Assembly (NCBI RefSeq): GCF_005048155.1
Contig: NZ_SUMB01000004.1
Coordinates: 434,001 to 498,000, forward strand
Length of the DNA: 64,000 nt
Direction: 5' to 3'
Origin: Streptomyces piniterrae
GTDB taxonomy: Bacteria; Actinomycetota; Actinomycetes; Streptomycetales; Streptomycetaceae
Positions 41,267 to 50,709 of the stretch are shown piece by piece. The notes beneath the pieces are model-generated. The model saw nothing but the letters and a program-made list of their open reading frames with translations, had not been told where the DNA came from and did no database searches. The first letter of the stretch is position 1. Each line of letters opens with the position of its first letter. A program made the translations under genes and the position numbers.

Positions 41267-41503
41267 GGTGGGACCCTAGGTCCACGTGATCATGCCGGGG
41301 AAGGCATCCGCCACGCCGAGGCCCCCGGCCGGCGTGCAAACGCATCCAGTACGGCCTTGGGCTTGAATCGGCTCGTCATTGGTCACTGCGGACGATGCGA
41401 TCGCCCTCAGCGAACGCGCGACCGGCATGCGCGGGAATGTCATGCGGCGGATGATCGTTGAACTACCTGGAACAAGAACGTCGACGTAAGGATCGATCCC
41501 CCC

Positions 41504-42331
41504 GTGAGCAAGGTTCCGTCCATCACGCTCAACAACGGCATCTCGATGCCCCAGCTCGGCTTCGGCGTCTGGCAGGTCCCCGACGACGAAGCGACCACCG
41601 CGGTGGGCCACGCCCTGAACGCCGGGTACCGCAGCATCGACACCGCGGCGATCTACGGCAACGAAGAGGGCACCGGCAAGGCGATCGCCGCCTCCGGCAT
41701 CCCCCGCGAGGAACTCTTCGTCACGACCAAGGTGTGGAACACCGATCAGGGCCACGACGCCGCCCTGCGCGCCTTCGACGAGTCCCTGGCCAAGCTCGGC
41801 CTGGACTACGTGGATCTGTACCTGATCCACTGGCCGGTCCCTGCCAAGGACACGTTCGTCGACACCTACAAGGCGCTGGAGAAGATCTACGCGGACGGCC
41901 GCGCCAAGGCCATCGGCGTCTCCAACTTCCTCCCCGCCCACCTGGAGCGGCTGCTCGGCGAGACGTCGATCGTCCCGGCCGTCAACCAGATCGAGCTGCA
42001 CCCGCAGTTCCAGCAGGCCGAGTCCCGGGCGTTCCACACCGCGCACAACATCGTGACCGAGGCCTGGTCGCCGCTCGGCCAGGGCACGCTCCTCGGCGAC
42101 CCCACGGTCGCCGGGCTCGCCGCCAAGCACGGCAGGACCCCCGCCCAGGTGGTGCTGCGCTGGCACCTCCAGCTCGGCAATGTCGTCATCCCCAAGTCCG
42201 TGACCCCGTCCCGGATCCGGGAGAACATCGACGTCTTCGGCTTCGAGCTGGACGACGCGGACCTCGCGGACCTCGCCCGCCTGGACGCCGGGAACCGCAT
42301 CGGCCCGGACCCGGCCACCTTCGACATGTGA
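41504..42331 (+). CDS. Aldo/keto reductase
   Basis: 275 residues. The catalytic tetrad is visible: Asp in SIDTAAIYGNE, Tyr in that same motif, Lys in FVTTKVW and His in YLIHWPV. The NADPH signature IPKSVTPSRIRENIDVF is present near the C-terminus. Similar to actinobacterial 2,5-diketo-gluconate reductase-type enzymes. GTG start with AAGGA upstream. A damaged copy of its last 50 bp is at 43620-43671. Confidence 0.93.
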   Translation: MSKVPSITLNNGISMPQLGFGVWQVPDDEATTAVGHALNAGYRSIDTAAIYGNEEGTGKAIAASGIPREELFVTTKVWNTDQGHDAALRAFDESLAKLGLDYVDLYLIHWPVPAKDTFVDTYKALEKIYADGRAKAIGVSNFLPAHLERLLGETSIVPAVNQIELHPQFQQAESRAFHTAHNIVTEAWSPLGQGTLLGDPTVAGLAAKHGRTPAQVVLRWHLQLGNVVIPKSVTPSRIRENIDVFGFELDDADLADLARLDAGNRIGPDPATFDM

Positions 42332-42889
42332 CCGGTCCTGGCGACTCCGCCGCTGCCCGCCGCTCGGTGGCAGCGGCGGAGTTTCCAGTTTCCTGTAGGC
42401 GGCACCGTCGACTTGGCGGCACCGTCAACGGTGGTCGAGGTGTGCGGGGCGCTGCCGCGAACAGCCCCCGCTGGGTTCGCCTCGTGGCAACAATGACGCT
42501 CACTGCGGGCGAGTTGGTGCGCAGCCCCGGAAAGCACCAGCGCAGCCGCGTGAACACAAGTGGCCCGCGCTGGCACGGGGGGACCAGCGCGGACCACGAG
42601 CACTCTCTCAAACGGTTGACCGCTTCCGCAGCCGGCCCAGCGATTCCAGCCATTTAGCTATCAACACCCCAGCAGCTACAAGCCCCGCCAAAGCCCCGAA
42701 CAACAAGCAGGCGGACACGATGGTCCGCGGGCGTGTGGACTGTGGAGAGCAAGACGGGCCCCTGCCCCCCTTTTGAATGGACAGGGGGTATGTGAAACAC
42801 GTAAGTTCCGCATGCGCTTGTGCCGTTTCGGGGAGAAACGCCCACTGCGCACTCAAACACCGTGAACCAGAACCTGTGGGGGGTTCCGC
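42332..42889. other. Intergenic region with a possible small membrane ORF
   Basis: A minus-strand frame at 42608-42718 (36 codons, GTG start) encodes VSACLLFGALAGLVAAGVL then IAKWLESLGRLRKR, a plausible single membrane helix with a basic tail, but without a ribosome binding site. Otherwise no gene is seen in this region; the stretch before 42890 holds that gene's promoter. Confidence 0.35.
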
Positions 42890-43594
42890 ATGTCCAACAT
42901 TCCCGTCGCGCCACCACCGCCGTCGCCCGGCTGGTCCGTTACGCCCGGCCCGCCGGCCGTTCTCCGCTCGCCTGTCGGGCTCTCGAAGGCTGTCATGCTC
43001 CTGCTCGGCCTCGTCATCGTCGCCGATCTGTTCGCGCTGTGGCAGGGCGGTCAGTCGTACGAACTGGTCGGCAGAATCGTCGGCGACCTCGGCTCCGTGA
43101 GCTCGGAGGAGATCGACCGGGCGGACACGCTGTACGGGGCGTCCGGGTACGTGCAGCTCGTGGCCATACTCGCCACCGCCGTGGTTTTCATCGTCTGGTT
43201 CCACCGAGCCCGCGTCAACGCCGAGGTCTTCGCCCCCGAGTACCACACGAAGAAGCGCGGCTGGGCTATATGGGGCTGGATCGTCCCGGTGGTCAACCTG
43301 TGGTTTCCCCGCCGGATAGCCACCGACATCTGGAACGCCAGTGCCGACGAAAGCTCCCGTTCCAGGGCGCTGCTCAACTGGTGGTGGGCGCTGTGGGTCG
43401 TGGACCTGCTCTTCGGACGCCTTGCCAGCCAGCGGTACATCAAGGCCGAGACACCGGAAGAGATCAAGGGGGCGCTCAGCGGGCTCATGGCGAGCGATGT
43501 CTTCAACATCGCTGCCGCCGTCCTCGCCATTCTCTTCGTACGTCGCCTCACGCACATGCAGCACGAGAAGGCGCTGCGGGGGCCGACGGTCTGA
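42890..43594 (+). CDS. DUF4328 membrane protein
   Basis: 234 residues. Pro-rich N-terminus (PVAPPPPSPGWSV), then four transmembrane helices with the DUF4328 signature VWFHRARVNAEVF followed by GWAIWGWIVPVVNLWFPRR and the last LLNWWWALWV. Function unknown; common in actinomycetes. Probably a plasma-membrane protein. Confidence 0.85.
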   Translation: MSNIPVAPPPPSPGWSVTPGPPAVLRSPVGLSKAVMLLLGLVIVADLFALWQGGQSYELVGRIVGDLGSVSSEEIDRADTLYGASGYVQLVAILATAVVFIVWFHRARVNAEVFAPEYHTKKRGWAIWGWIVPVVNLWFPRRIATDIWNASADESSRSRALLNWWWALWVVDLLFGRLASQRYIKAETPEEIKGALSGLMASDVFNIAAAVLAILFVRRLTHMQHEKALRGPTV

Positions 43595-43619
43595 TGGCAG
43601 CGGGGCCATCGGCGCCGCC

Positions 43620-43671
43620 CTCGCCGGTCCGGATTCCGGGAACCGCATAGGCCCGACCCGGCCACCTCCGT
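43620..43671 (+). pseudogene. Remnant of an aldo/keto reductase 3' end
   Basis: CTCGCC...GGAACCGCATAGGCCC...CCACCTCCG at this site matches the last 50 bp of the aldo/keto reductase gene (42274-42324) with about 9 differences and a 1-bp deletion. It follows directly after the DUF4328 gene. Then comes a low-complexity stretch of CCTGACC-type repeats (43671-43730). Nothing else is seen before 43864. Confidence 0.6.
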
Positions 43672-43863
43672 AAGACCTGACCTGACCGGACCTGACCTGG
43701 TCGGACCGGCCTGGCCCGGTCGAACCAGCTTCCGCTCCGACCAGCACCCGGGCCCGCCGAGTGGCGGGCCCGGCGGGCGGCGGTAAGTGTGGAGAGAGGG
43801 GCCCTTCGGCGTGCCGTACGTGATGGCCGCCGTAGGGGATCGACCGCTCCCTAGGAGGCAACG

Positions 43864-44664
43864 ATGCCCGACGTCACCGCTCCCTACTCGCCCGGGACGC
43901 CCTGCTGGGTCGATCTCGCGGCCCCCGACCAGCAAGCCGCCCTCGACTTCTACTCCGCAGTTTTCGGCTGGACCGGCGAGATCGGACCGGCGGATACCGG
44001 CGGTTACTCCGTGTGCCATCTGAACGACAAGCCGGTGGCCGGCATCATGGCCGCGGTCCCGATGGAAGACCAGCCCGCGCCGCCGACCGTATGGACCACC
44101 TACCTGGCATCGACCAACGTGGACGCCACCAGCGAGGCCATCGGCTCCGCCGGCGGCACCGTCGTCATGCCGGTCATGGATGTGATGAAGTTCGGCCGGA
44201 TGTGCATCGCCGCCGACCCGACCGGCGCTGTGTTCGGCGTCTGGGAGGCGCTCGAATTCCCCGGTGCCGGCATCGTCAACGAGCATGGCGCCGTGGTCTG
44301 GAACCAGCTCAACACGACCGACCGGGACGCCGCGGCGGCCTTCTACGAGACCGCATTCGGAATCAAGGCCGAGGCGATGGAAGTGGAAGGCGCCGAGGGC
44401 TACTTCGCGCTCAAGGTCGACGACCGCCCGGTCGGCGGAATGACGTCCATGCCGCCGGAGCTGCCGGCCGGCACGCCCTCGCACTGGCTGACGTACTTCG
44501 CGGTCGCGGACGCCGATGGCACGGTCGCCAAGGTGACGGCGGCCGGCGGCTCGGTACTCAAGGAGCCCTTCGACATGGTGGCGGGCCGAATGGCCATCGT
44601 GACGGACCAGCAGGGCGCGACGTTCGCGGTGATCACCCCGAAACCGATGGGTGAGGGAGAGTGA
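43864..44664 (+). CDS. Two-domain VOC (glyoxalase-like) protein
   Basis: 266 residues with two tandem vicinal-oxygen-chelate modules (about 8-120 and 135-255): WVDLAAPDQQAALDFYSAVFGW with DPTGAVFGVWEA, then WNQLNTTDRDAAAAFYETAFGI with DQQGATFAVITP. Resembles actinomycete hydroxylases/binding proteins of the CFP32 kind. AGGAGG lies 5 nt before the ATG. Function unknown, perhaps resistance or small-molecule binding. Confidence 0.9.
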   Translation: MPDVTAPYSPGTPCWVDLAAPDQQAALDFYSAVFGWTGEIGPADTGGYSVCHLNDKPVAGIMAAVPMEDQPAPPTVWTTYLASTNVDATSEAIGSAGGTVVMPVMDVMKFGRMCIAADPTGAVFGVWEALEFPGAGIVNEHGAVVWNQLNTTDRDAAAAFYETAFGIKAEAMEVEGAEGYFALKVDDRPVGGMTSMPPELPAGTPSHWLTYFAVADADGTVAKVTAAGGSVLKEPFDMVAGRMAIVTDQQGATFAVITPKPMGEGE

Positions 44665-44711
44665 TGGGGTGGGATGAGCGAGGGTGAGTGAGGGGTGAGG
44701 GGCGACCTCCA

Positions 44712-44777
44712 CGGTGCTGTGACCGGTGGGCCGTAGGCCGTGAGCCGTAGCCCGTAGGCCGACCGGTCACAGCACCG
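44712..44777. terminator. Perfect 16-bp inverted repeat between convergent genes
   Basis: CGGTGCTGTGACCGGT (44712-44727) and ACCGGTCACAGCACCG (44762-44777) with a 34-nt loop made of CCGTAGGCC-type repeats. It lies between the convergent VOC and methyltransferase genes and probably terminates both. Confidence 0.75.
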
Positions 44778-44793
44778 ACGCGTGGCGCTACTG

Positions 44794-45876
44794 CTACGAC
44801 CGCGCCCGTGCCGTATGAACCGTCTGGGCTGACAGCAGGAAGGCGTCCGGGCGGCGGGTGATGCCCGCGGCGTCTTCCGGGTCGGTGAGGCGGGTGAGGG
44901 TCATGAGGTCCTCCTCGTCGAGACGGTCGCGGAACATCTCGATGCCGCGGAGCAGCGTGGCACGCACGTATTCACGCCCATCGGCGGACAGCGGGGCGGG
45001 CAGGTCCAGCAGGAAGCTGCGGGTGCGCGGGGTGCGCAGGTCCGCGTCGGCGAGGAAGGCCGGCCAGTCCTCGACCGCTGCCACGGCATCGGGCACCGCC
45101 GCACGCATCTCGGTGAACCCCTCCTCCCACAGGGCGTCGAGGCGGGACTGGAGCCCCGGACGGCCGATGCCGATGTCGCGTGGCAGGAAGCGGGCGGTGA
45201 GGCCGCCTTCGGAGACGGCCAGCAGGCCGCCGGGCCGCAGATGGCCGGCCAGCGCGGCCACCGCTCCGCGCTGGTCGCCGACGTGGTGCAGGGCCTTGCT
45301 GGACCAGATGAGGTCGGCCCCGCCCAGCGCGTCGAGCCCGCCCGGGAGTTCGGCGAGGTGGGTGCGGACGCGGTCGCCGAGCCCGAGGCGGTCGGCGCGG
45401 TCGCGGGCACGCTCGAGGAGGGCTTCGGTGGCGTCGACGGCGACCACCTCGGCGTCGGGGAAGGCGCGGGCGAGGAGGCAGGCGGTGACGCCCGGTCCGC
45501 TGCCCACGTCGAGTACCCGGCTTACGGCGGGGGCGGCATCACGGGAGGGAGAAGCGGGGCCGGGGGCCGGGCCGGGACCAAAGCTCGCGTCGACGCCCGC
45601 GGCCACGCCCGTATCGGTGACGACAGCGGCGTCCGTGAGGAGTTCGCGCAGCCACCCGGACGCCGCTTCGAAGAACGGGGTCTGGATCTCGGCGCCCCGT
45701 TCGAGGAGCGGACCCATCTCCGCCCAGTCGAGGTCCGTGACGTCGTGCCGGTGGACGTGGTTGCCCAGGTGTCCGTGGTTGCCCAGACGTTCGTGGTTGC
45801 CCAGGCGTTCGTGGTTGGCGAGTTGCCCGTGGCTGCCCAGGCGTTCGTCGTTGCTCGGGAGTTCGTGATTGCTCAT
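44794..45876 (-). CDS. SAM-dependent methyltransferase with a His-rich repeat N-terminus
   Basis: 360 residues. The catalytic part has motif I RVLDVGSGPGVTACLLA, acidic VVAVDATEALLERA and motif IV DLIWSSKALHHVGD, so a class I methyltransferase. The first 45 residues are six imperfect repeats NHERLG/NHGHLG (Ser-Asn-His-Glu type) encoded by 18-bp units (45765-45868), unusual and possibly metal-binding. The start MSNHEL is preferred; an upstream ATG at 45903 is open. Substrate unknown. Confidence 0.85.
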   Translation of the reverse strand: MSNHELPSNDERLGSHGQLANHERLGNHERLGNHGHLGNHVHRHDVTDLDWAEMGPLLERGAEIQTPFFEAASGWLRELLTDAAVVTDTGVAAGVDASFGPGPAPGPASPSRDAAPAVSRVLDVGSGPGVTACLLARAFPDAEVVAVDATEALLERARDRADRLGLGDRVRTHLAELPGGLDALGGADLIWSSKALHHVGDQRGAVAALAGHLRPGGLLAVSEGGLTARFLPRDIGIGRPGLQSRLDALWEEGFTEMRAAVPDAVAAVEDWPAFLADADLRTPRTRSFLLDLPAPLSADGREYVRATLLRGIEMFRDRLDEEDLMTLTRLTDPEDAAGITRRPDAFLLSAQTVHTARARS

Positions 45877-45979
45877 GGGGCGGAGCCTCCGATACGGGGT
45901 CATGAGCGGGCAATCTTTCTTGCCGGTTCGGCAACCCCCGATTCCCGGCGGACCGCCCGCTCACCGTAGGGTCTGGCCT

Positions 45980-47191
45980 GTGGGTACTCCGGGATGGATG
46001 CCGCCGACCGAGACGGAGCGGCGGCTGTGCGAAGCGACGGCGCGTGGTGACTGGGATGGACAGGTCACGGCGATCGCCGGCGAGGATCTGTATTTGGCGG
46101 CGCCGCAGCAGGGCCAGGACCCGCTGCCCGTCTACACCGACCCCTCGACGGGCGCCACCTGCATTCCCGTCCTGACGCGCGGCATGCTGCCGCCGTGGCA
46201 CCCGCAGCAGTTCTTCGACCGGGTCTCGGTCGAGGAGCTGGCTCAGGACTGGCCGAACGACAAATGGCAGCTCGCGGTCAATCCGGGGACGCCGTGTGCG
46301 GTGACCCTGCTGGCCACGCACGCGCACCGCGCCGCCTGGATGCGGGTCCGCGCGCAGGTCGGCGTACGGCCCGGCGGGCTGCTCGCCACGCACTTCGGCG
46401 GCCCGCTGCACGGCCCGCTGGCCCATGGGCTGGCCTGCGGCGCGCCGATCGCGGTGCACCACAGCGTGCCGTGGAACGAGCTCGGCACGGCCTTCCTCGA
46501 CCACGCCACGGACGCGCAGACGCTGCGCGAACAGTGGTCGGTGGTCGATCCGGCGTCCTGGCAGCAGCGTCTGGACCAGCTGCTCGGCGGACAGTTCGTA
46601 CCGGCCGACACGGAGGCGGCACTGCGCGCCCGCGCGTCCGCGAAGGCAGGGCAGTCGGGGCAGTCGGGCCAACCGGGGCAGCCGGAACAGCCCGGGAAGG
46701 CCAAGGCAGCGGCCGCGACATTCGAGAAGTCCGAGGGGCCGGCGGGGGACGCCGATGCCACTCCCAAGGCCACCGACGCGTCCGATGCCTCCGGTGCACC
46801 AGCTGCCACCAGGCCCCCCGGGATCCCCGCGCCCCCCGAGCTCGTCGGCCGCTACGAGGAGCGGTTCCGTACCGACGGGCTGCTCCCCGCGAACGGCCAG
46901 GTCGTCTCCCTCGTCGCCCTCGACTACGCGCACGCCGTCAATCTCGTCCGCTGGGGCCTCGGTGCCCGGCTGTGCGGGCCGCAGCAGGCCGAACTGGCCG
47001 TCCAGCGGGTCGGCGCGCAGGCCAAGGAGGCGTACGGCTCGTGGGAGGAATTCGCCGCGGGTTATGCACTGGGCCGCCTGCTGGCGTTCGACAATGGCTG
47101 GTTCGGCCCGCAGTACGCGGAGACCGTGCATATCCACCGTGTTCTCACGCAGGACCCGGGCTCCCCGTGGCGGGCCCTGGACTTCGCCTGA
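45980..47191 (+). CDS. SseB-like plus DUF1266 two-domain protein
   Basis: 403 residues. The N-terminal part (about 1-190) resembles SseB/enhanced-serine-sensitivity proteins (LPVYTDPSTGATCIPVLTRG; LAVNPGTPCAV), then an Ala/Gln/Pro linker with GQSGQSGQPGQPEQPGK, and a DUF1266-like part (DYAHAVNLVRWGLGARL...SWEEFAAGYALGRLLAFDNGW). A TAGGGT -10 box (45967-45972) lies 8 bp before the GTG and no ribosome binding site is seen, so it is probably leaderless. Function unknown; DUF1266 proteins are linked to type-VI or ESX-like secretion in other bacteria. Confidence 0.75.
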   Translation: MGTPGWMPPTETERRLCEATARGDWDGQVTAIAGEDLYLAAPQQGQDPLPVYTDPSTGATCIPVLTRGMLPPWHPQQFFDRVSVEELAQDWPNDKWQLAVNPGTPCAVTLLATHAHRAAWMRVRAQVGVRPGGLLATHFGGPLHGPLAHGLACGAPIAVHHSVPWNELGTAFLDHATDAQTLREQWSVVDPASWQQRLDQLLGGQFVPADTEAALRARASAKAGQSGQSGQPGQPEQPGKAKAAAATFEKSEGPAGDADATPKATDASDASGAPAATRPPGIPAPPELVGRYEERFRTDGLLPANGQVVSLVALDYAHAVNLVRWGLGARLCGPQQAELAVQRVGAQAKEAYGSWEEFAAGYALGRLLAFDNGWFGPQYAETVHIHRVLTQDPGSPWRALDFA

Positions 47192-47224
47192 GCCAACGGA
47201 CAGGACGGAGAGGACGAAGGGGAC

Positions 47225-48139
47225 ATGGGCGGGAGAGGTGCACGGGCGAAGGCGACAGCCAATGGCAAGCGCAGCACGGCCTGGCCAACCTGGGCCCAGT
47301 GCCGCACCGCGCTGCGCCGTACCCCGGTATCCGTCTGGAACGACGATGTGACGGACTGGGCGGCGAGCCTGACCTACTACTCGGTGCTGGCGCTGCTGCC
47401 GTCGCTGATCGTCACGGTGTCGCTGATCGGTGTCGCCGATCCCGCGGCCACCGAGCAACTCATCAACCACATCAGTGCCCTCGCGCCGGCGGAGTCGGGG
47501 CCGACCGTGCGCCGTGCGCTGGTGAGCATGGCCCATCAGCACACCGCCGCCTGGGTGGTCGTGGGCGGCGCGCTGGTCAGTGCCCTGTGGTCGTCGTGCA
47601 GCTATCTCGCGGTCTTCCGTCGCGCTCTGCACGCCATGCACCGCACGAAGGACGACCGGCCGCCGTGGCGCAAGGCCCCGCGCATCATCGCGACGGCGCT
47701 GCTGCTGATGGCGTTGTTGATCAGCAGTGCGGTGGTGCTGATCACCAGCGGGCCCATCGCGCGTGCTCTCGGCCGGGCGCTCGGACTCGGGGAGGCGGGC
47801 GAGGCCACCTGGAACGTGCTGAAGTGGCCGCTGCTGCTGCTTCTGGCCACGGTGCTGGCCATGGTGCTCTTCCGTTCCGGTCCGCCCGTGTCGCGCGGGG
47901 TGCGGCGGGCGGCGCCGGGCGGGGTGGTCGCGGTGCTGCTGTGGCTGGTTTCCTCGGCCGGGTTCGCGATCTACGCCTCGTACGTCGGCACCTTCAACCG
48001 GCTCTACGGCTCGCTGGCCGGCCCGGTGGTGTTCCTGATCTGGCTCTGGTTCTCTCATTTGTCGCTGCTGTCCGGCGCCCAGTTCAATGTGGAACTTGCA
48101 CGCGCGGGCCGCGTCGTGAGAACCCGCGCCCGCTACTGA
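47225..48139 (+). CDS. YihY/BrkB-family membrane protein
   Basis: 304 residues with six transmembrane helices and the YihY landmarks DDVTDWAASLTYYSVLALLPSLIV and GSLAGPVVFLIWLWFSHLSLLSGAQFNVEL. Formerly annotated as ribonuclease BN; actual role unclear, possibly a transporter. Transcribed 33 bp after the SseB-like gene, so may be an operon. Confidence 0.9.
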   Translation: MGGRGARAKATANGKRSTAWPTWAQCRTALRRTPVSVWNDDVTDWAASLTYYSVLALLPSLIVTVSLIGVADPAATEQLINHISALAPAESGPTVRRALVSMAHQHTAAWVVVGGALVSALWSSCSYLAVFRRALHAMHRTKDDRPPWRKAPRIIATALLLMALLISSAVVLITSGPIARALGRALGLGEAGEATWNVLKWPLLLLLATVLAMVLFRSGPPVSRGVRRAAPGGVVAVLLWLVSSAGFAIYASYVGTFNRLYGSLAGPVVFLIWLWFSHLSLLSGAQFNVELARAGRVVRTRARY

Positions 48140-48259
48140 GGGCAGCGGGCGCCACCGCCTCTCCCCGCAGCTCCGCCCGCCCCGTGTGCTCAACGGCGCC
48201 GCTCAGCACGTGTCATGGCGCCGCTCCACACGTTCCATGGCACCGCTCCATGACACCGC

Positions 48260-48571
48260 TCAGTGCGCTCCATGACAGGGGGCGATGTCCTCGATGCGGC
48301 GGGCGAGGCCGAAGTCGAGTTCGGTGATCCGGCCGCCGATGCTGTGGGTGTTCACCGATACGGCGAGCCGGTTGTAGCCCAGGGTCAGATCGGCGTGATG
48401 ACCCAACTCCTCCTGGATCTGAGCGATATGGATCACCATCGCGGCGGCCGGAAAGTGCCGCTTGAAGGCAAAACTGCGACACAGCAGCTCGCCCTCGACG
48501 GACCAGCCCGGCAGCTCCGCTAGACGGTCCTCGATCTCCTTGTCGCTGAGCGGTTCCACCTGAGCGTTCAT
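48260..48571 (-). CDS. 4a-hydroxytetrahydrobiopterin dehydratase (pterin-carbinolamine dehydratase)
   Basis: 103 residues. The family motif is EELGHHADLTLGYNRLAVSVNTH with the catalytic histidines (GHH and the later NTH), preceded by LPGWSVEGELLCRSFAF. It dehydrates 4a-hydroxypterin to recycle the cofactor of aromatic hydroxylases, and in actinomycetes may bind transcription factors. No aromatic amino acid hydroxylase is nearby. Confidence 0.93.
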   Translation of the reverse strand: MNAQVEPLSDKEIEDRLAELPGWSVEGELLCRSFAFKRHFPAAAMVIHIAQIQEELGHHADLTLGYNRLAVSVNTHSIGGRITELDFGLARRIEDIAPCHGAH

Positions 48572-48782
48572 GCGCTCGCCTCTCCCGCGGTGAGTCGGTC
48601 ACGGCCCGCGCGGTCAGTCGCGGGTCCGCCGTCCGTTGCTTCGGCCATTCCAGCGTGTCACAGGCCGAGGGCGCTTTCGCGCCAATGTACGGAGGGTGCG
48701 CCGGTGGCCTTCCGTGCTGCGTGTGGCCCTTCTAGGCTCCTGCGCCTGATGTGAAGTGTTACCGACGGTAGTGGGGGCTGAC

Positions 48783-50606
48783 ATGGACCGTAGCGGTGGA
48801 AACCCGAGCAGCACACGGCGCCGCTTCCTCGGCGGAGCGGTGGGCGGCGCGCTCGCCCTCAGCGGTGGCCTCGCCGCCGGCACCGAAGCCTCGGCCGCCC
48901 CGCTCCCTACGACCGGGAAAGCCGGAAAGTCACGACGGGCGGCCCGCCGGGTCGCCGTACTCGGCGGCGGCGTGGCCGGCCTGACCGCCGCGCACGAGCT
49001 GGCCGAGCGCGGCTTCCAGGTCACCGTCTACGAGCGCAAACCGCACGGGCTCGGCGGCAAGGCCCGCAGCATGGACGTCCCGGACAGCGCCCACGGCGGC
49101 CGGAAACCACTGCCCGGCGAACACGGCTTCCGCTTCATCCCCGGCATCTACCACAACCTCCCCGACACCCTGCGTCGTATCCCCTTCCCCGGCAACGCCA
49201 ACGGCTGCCACGACAACCTCGTCGCCTCCACCGAGGTGATGCTGGCCCGCACCGGTGGTCGCGAGAACATCCGCCTCCCCTTCTCCTCCATCGGCACTCC
49301 CCCACCCGTATTAACACCGGACGCCTTCATTCGGATGCTGACCGGCATGCTGGAGACGTTCAGCGGTCTCCCCGCCCACGAGATCGCCTACTTCGCAAAC
49401 CGTCTGCTGGTCTTCTTCACCAGCTGCGAGCAGCGCCGCCTCGACGTCTGGGAGCACACGCCGTGGTGGCAATATCTGCGCGCCGACGCCATGTCCGCCG
49501 ACTACCAGCGGCTGCTGGCCATCGGCATGACCCGCAACATCGTCGCGACCAAAGCCGAGATCGCCTCCACCAAGACCGTCGCCACCTGCGGCGAGGCATT
49601 CATCTTCAATCTGCTGGGACGGGGCGCGGACGGTGAACCCGACCGGGTGCTCAACCTCCCGACCAACGAGGCATGGATCGACCCCTGGGTGACGTATCTC
49701 CGCTCCCTGGGCGTGGAGTTCAGGGTCGGCTGGTCCGTACGCGACCTGACCCTCGCCGGCGGCCGGATCACCGAAGCCGTACTGACCGACCCATCGGGCG
49801 CCCGGCAGACCATCACCGCCGACCACTTCGTCCAGGCGATGCCGGTCGAGCACGCCCGTACGACCTGGAACGCTTCCGTACGAGCCGCCGATCCCCAACT
49901 CGCCCGCTGCGACGCACTGGAGACGGACTGGATGACCGGCATCCAGTTCTACCTCACCGAGCCGACACCCATCCTCCACGGACACATCAACCACATCGAC
50001 ACACCCTGGGCGCTGACCGCCGTCGCCCAGGCCCAGTACTGGAAGGACCGGAACTTCCCCGCCGACTACGGGGACGGCACGGCCGCCGACTGCCTCTCCG
50101 TCGACATCTCCGAATGGAACAAACCCGGGATCCTCTACGGCAGGACCGCCAAGCAGTGCACCCGCGAGGAGGTGGCACGGGAGGTGTGGGCCCAGCTGAA
50201 GGCAGGCCTCAACGACACCGGCGCCAACGTACTCCGCGACGCGACCCTCCACTCATGGTTCCTCGACCCGGCCGTGGACGGCCTCGGCACCCCCCACCCC
50301 ACCAACGACGAACAGCTGCTGATCCACCCGACCGGAACCTGGTTCAACCGCCCCACGTCCAGGACCACGATCCCCAACCTCTTCCTCGCCGGCGACTACG
50401 TGGCCGTCGACATCGACCTGGCCACGATGGAAGGCGCCAACGCGGCCGCACGGCAAGCGGTGAACGCACTACTCGACGAGGACGGATCGAACGCCGAACG
50501 CTGCACACTCCAACGCCTCTACTCCGCCCCGGAGTTCGCGCCCTTCAAAGCAGACGACGCCAGACGCCACCGGCTGGGCCTGCGCAACGTCTTCGACCTG
50601 GGCTGA
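48783..50606 (+). CDS. Tat-exported FAD-dependent oxidoreductase (phytoene desaturase/hydroxysqualene-dehydroxylase-like)
   Basis: 607 residues. The Tat signal RRRFLGGAVGGALALSGG is followed by an Ala-rich cleavage region (residues about 16-50). An FAD-binding GGGVAGLTAAHELAERGFQV segment, VYERKPHGLGGKARS and the C-terminal LFLAGDYVAVDIDLATMEGANAAARQA show the amine-oxidase/desaturase fold. It is exported folded, so probably acts on a secreted or membrane-bound hydrophobic compound. An upstream ATG at 48756 would add nine residues and lacks support. Confidence 0.85.
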   Translation: MDRSGGNPSSTRRRFLGGAVGGALALSGGLAAGTEASAAPLPTTGKAGKSRRAARRVAVLGGGVAGLTAAHELAERGFQVTVYERKPHGLGGKARSMDVPDSAHGGRKPLPGEHGFRFIPGIYHNLPDTLRRIPFPGNANGCHDNLVASTEVMLARTGGRENIRLPFSSIGTPPPVLTPDAFIRMLTGMLETFSGLPAHEIAYFANRLLVFFTSCEQRRLDVWEHTPWWQYLRADAMSADYQRLLAIGMTRNIVATKAEIASTKTVATCGEAFIFNLLGRGADGEPDRVLNLPTNEAWIDPWVTYLRSLGVEFRVGWSVRDLTLAGGRITEAVLTDPSGARQTITADHFVQAMPVEHARTTWNASVRAADPQLARCDALETDWMTGIQFYLTEPTPILHGHINHIDTPWALTAVAQAQYWKDRNFPADYGDGTAADCLSVDISEWNKPGILYGRTAKQCTREEVAREVWAQLKAGLNDTGANVLRDATLHSWFLDPAVDGLGTPHPTNDEQLLIHPTGTWFNRPTSRTTIPNLFLAGDYVAVDIDLATMEGANAAARQAVNALLDEDGSNAERCTLQRLYSAPEFAPFKADDARRHRLGLRNVFDLG

Positions 50607-50665
50607 GCTGAGCTGAGATGCGATGAGCTGGGCATGAACTGAGCTGAGCTGAGCTGAGCTGAGCC
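50602..50665. repeat. GAGCT pentanucleotide runs
   Basis: Three-unit and four-unit runs of GCTGA/GAGCT (50602-50617 and 50641-50660), interrupted by a decayed stretch. Lies directly after the stop codon of the flavin oxidase and before the XRE gene, in a spot that could hold the XRE promoter. Confidence 0.85.
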
Positions 50666-50709
50666 AGCATCGAGGTACGAGACGCCCCACCTCGGCTACC
50701 GTCGCCCCC

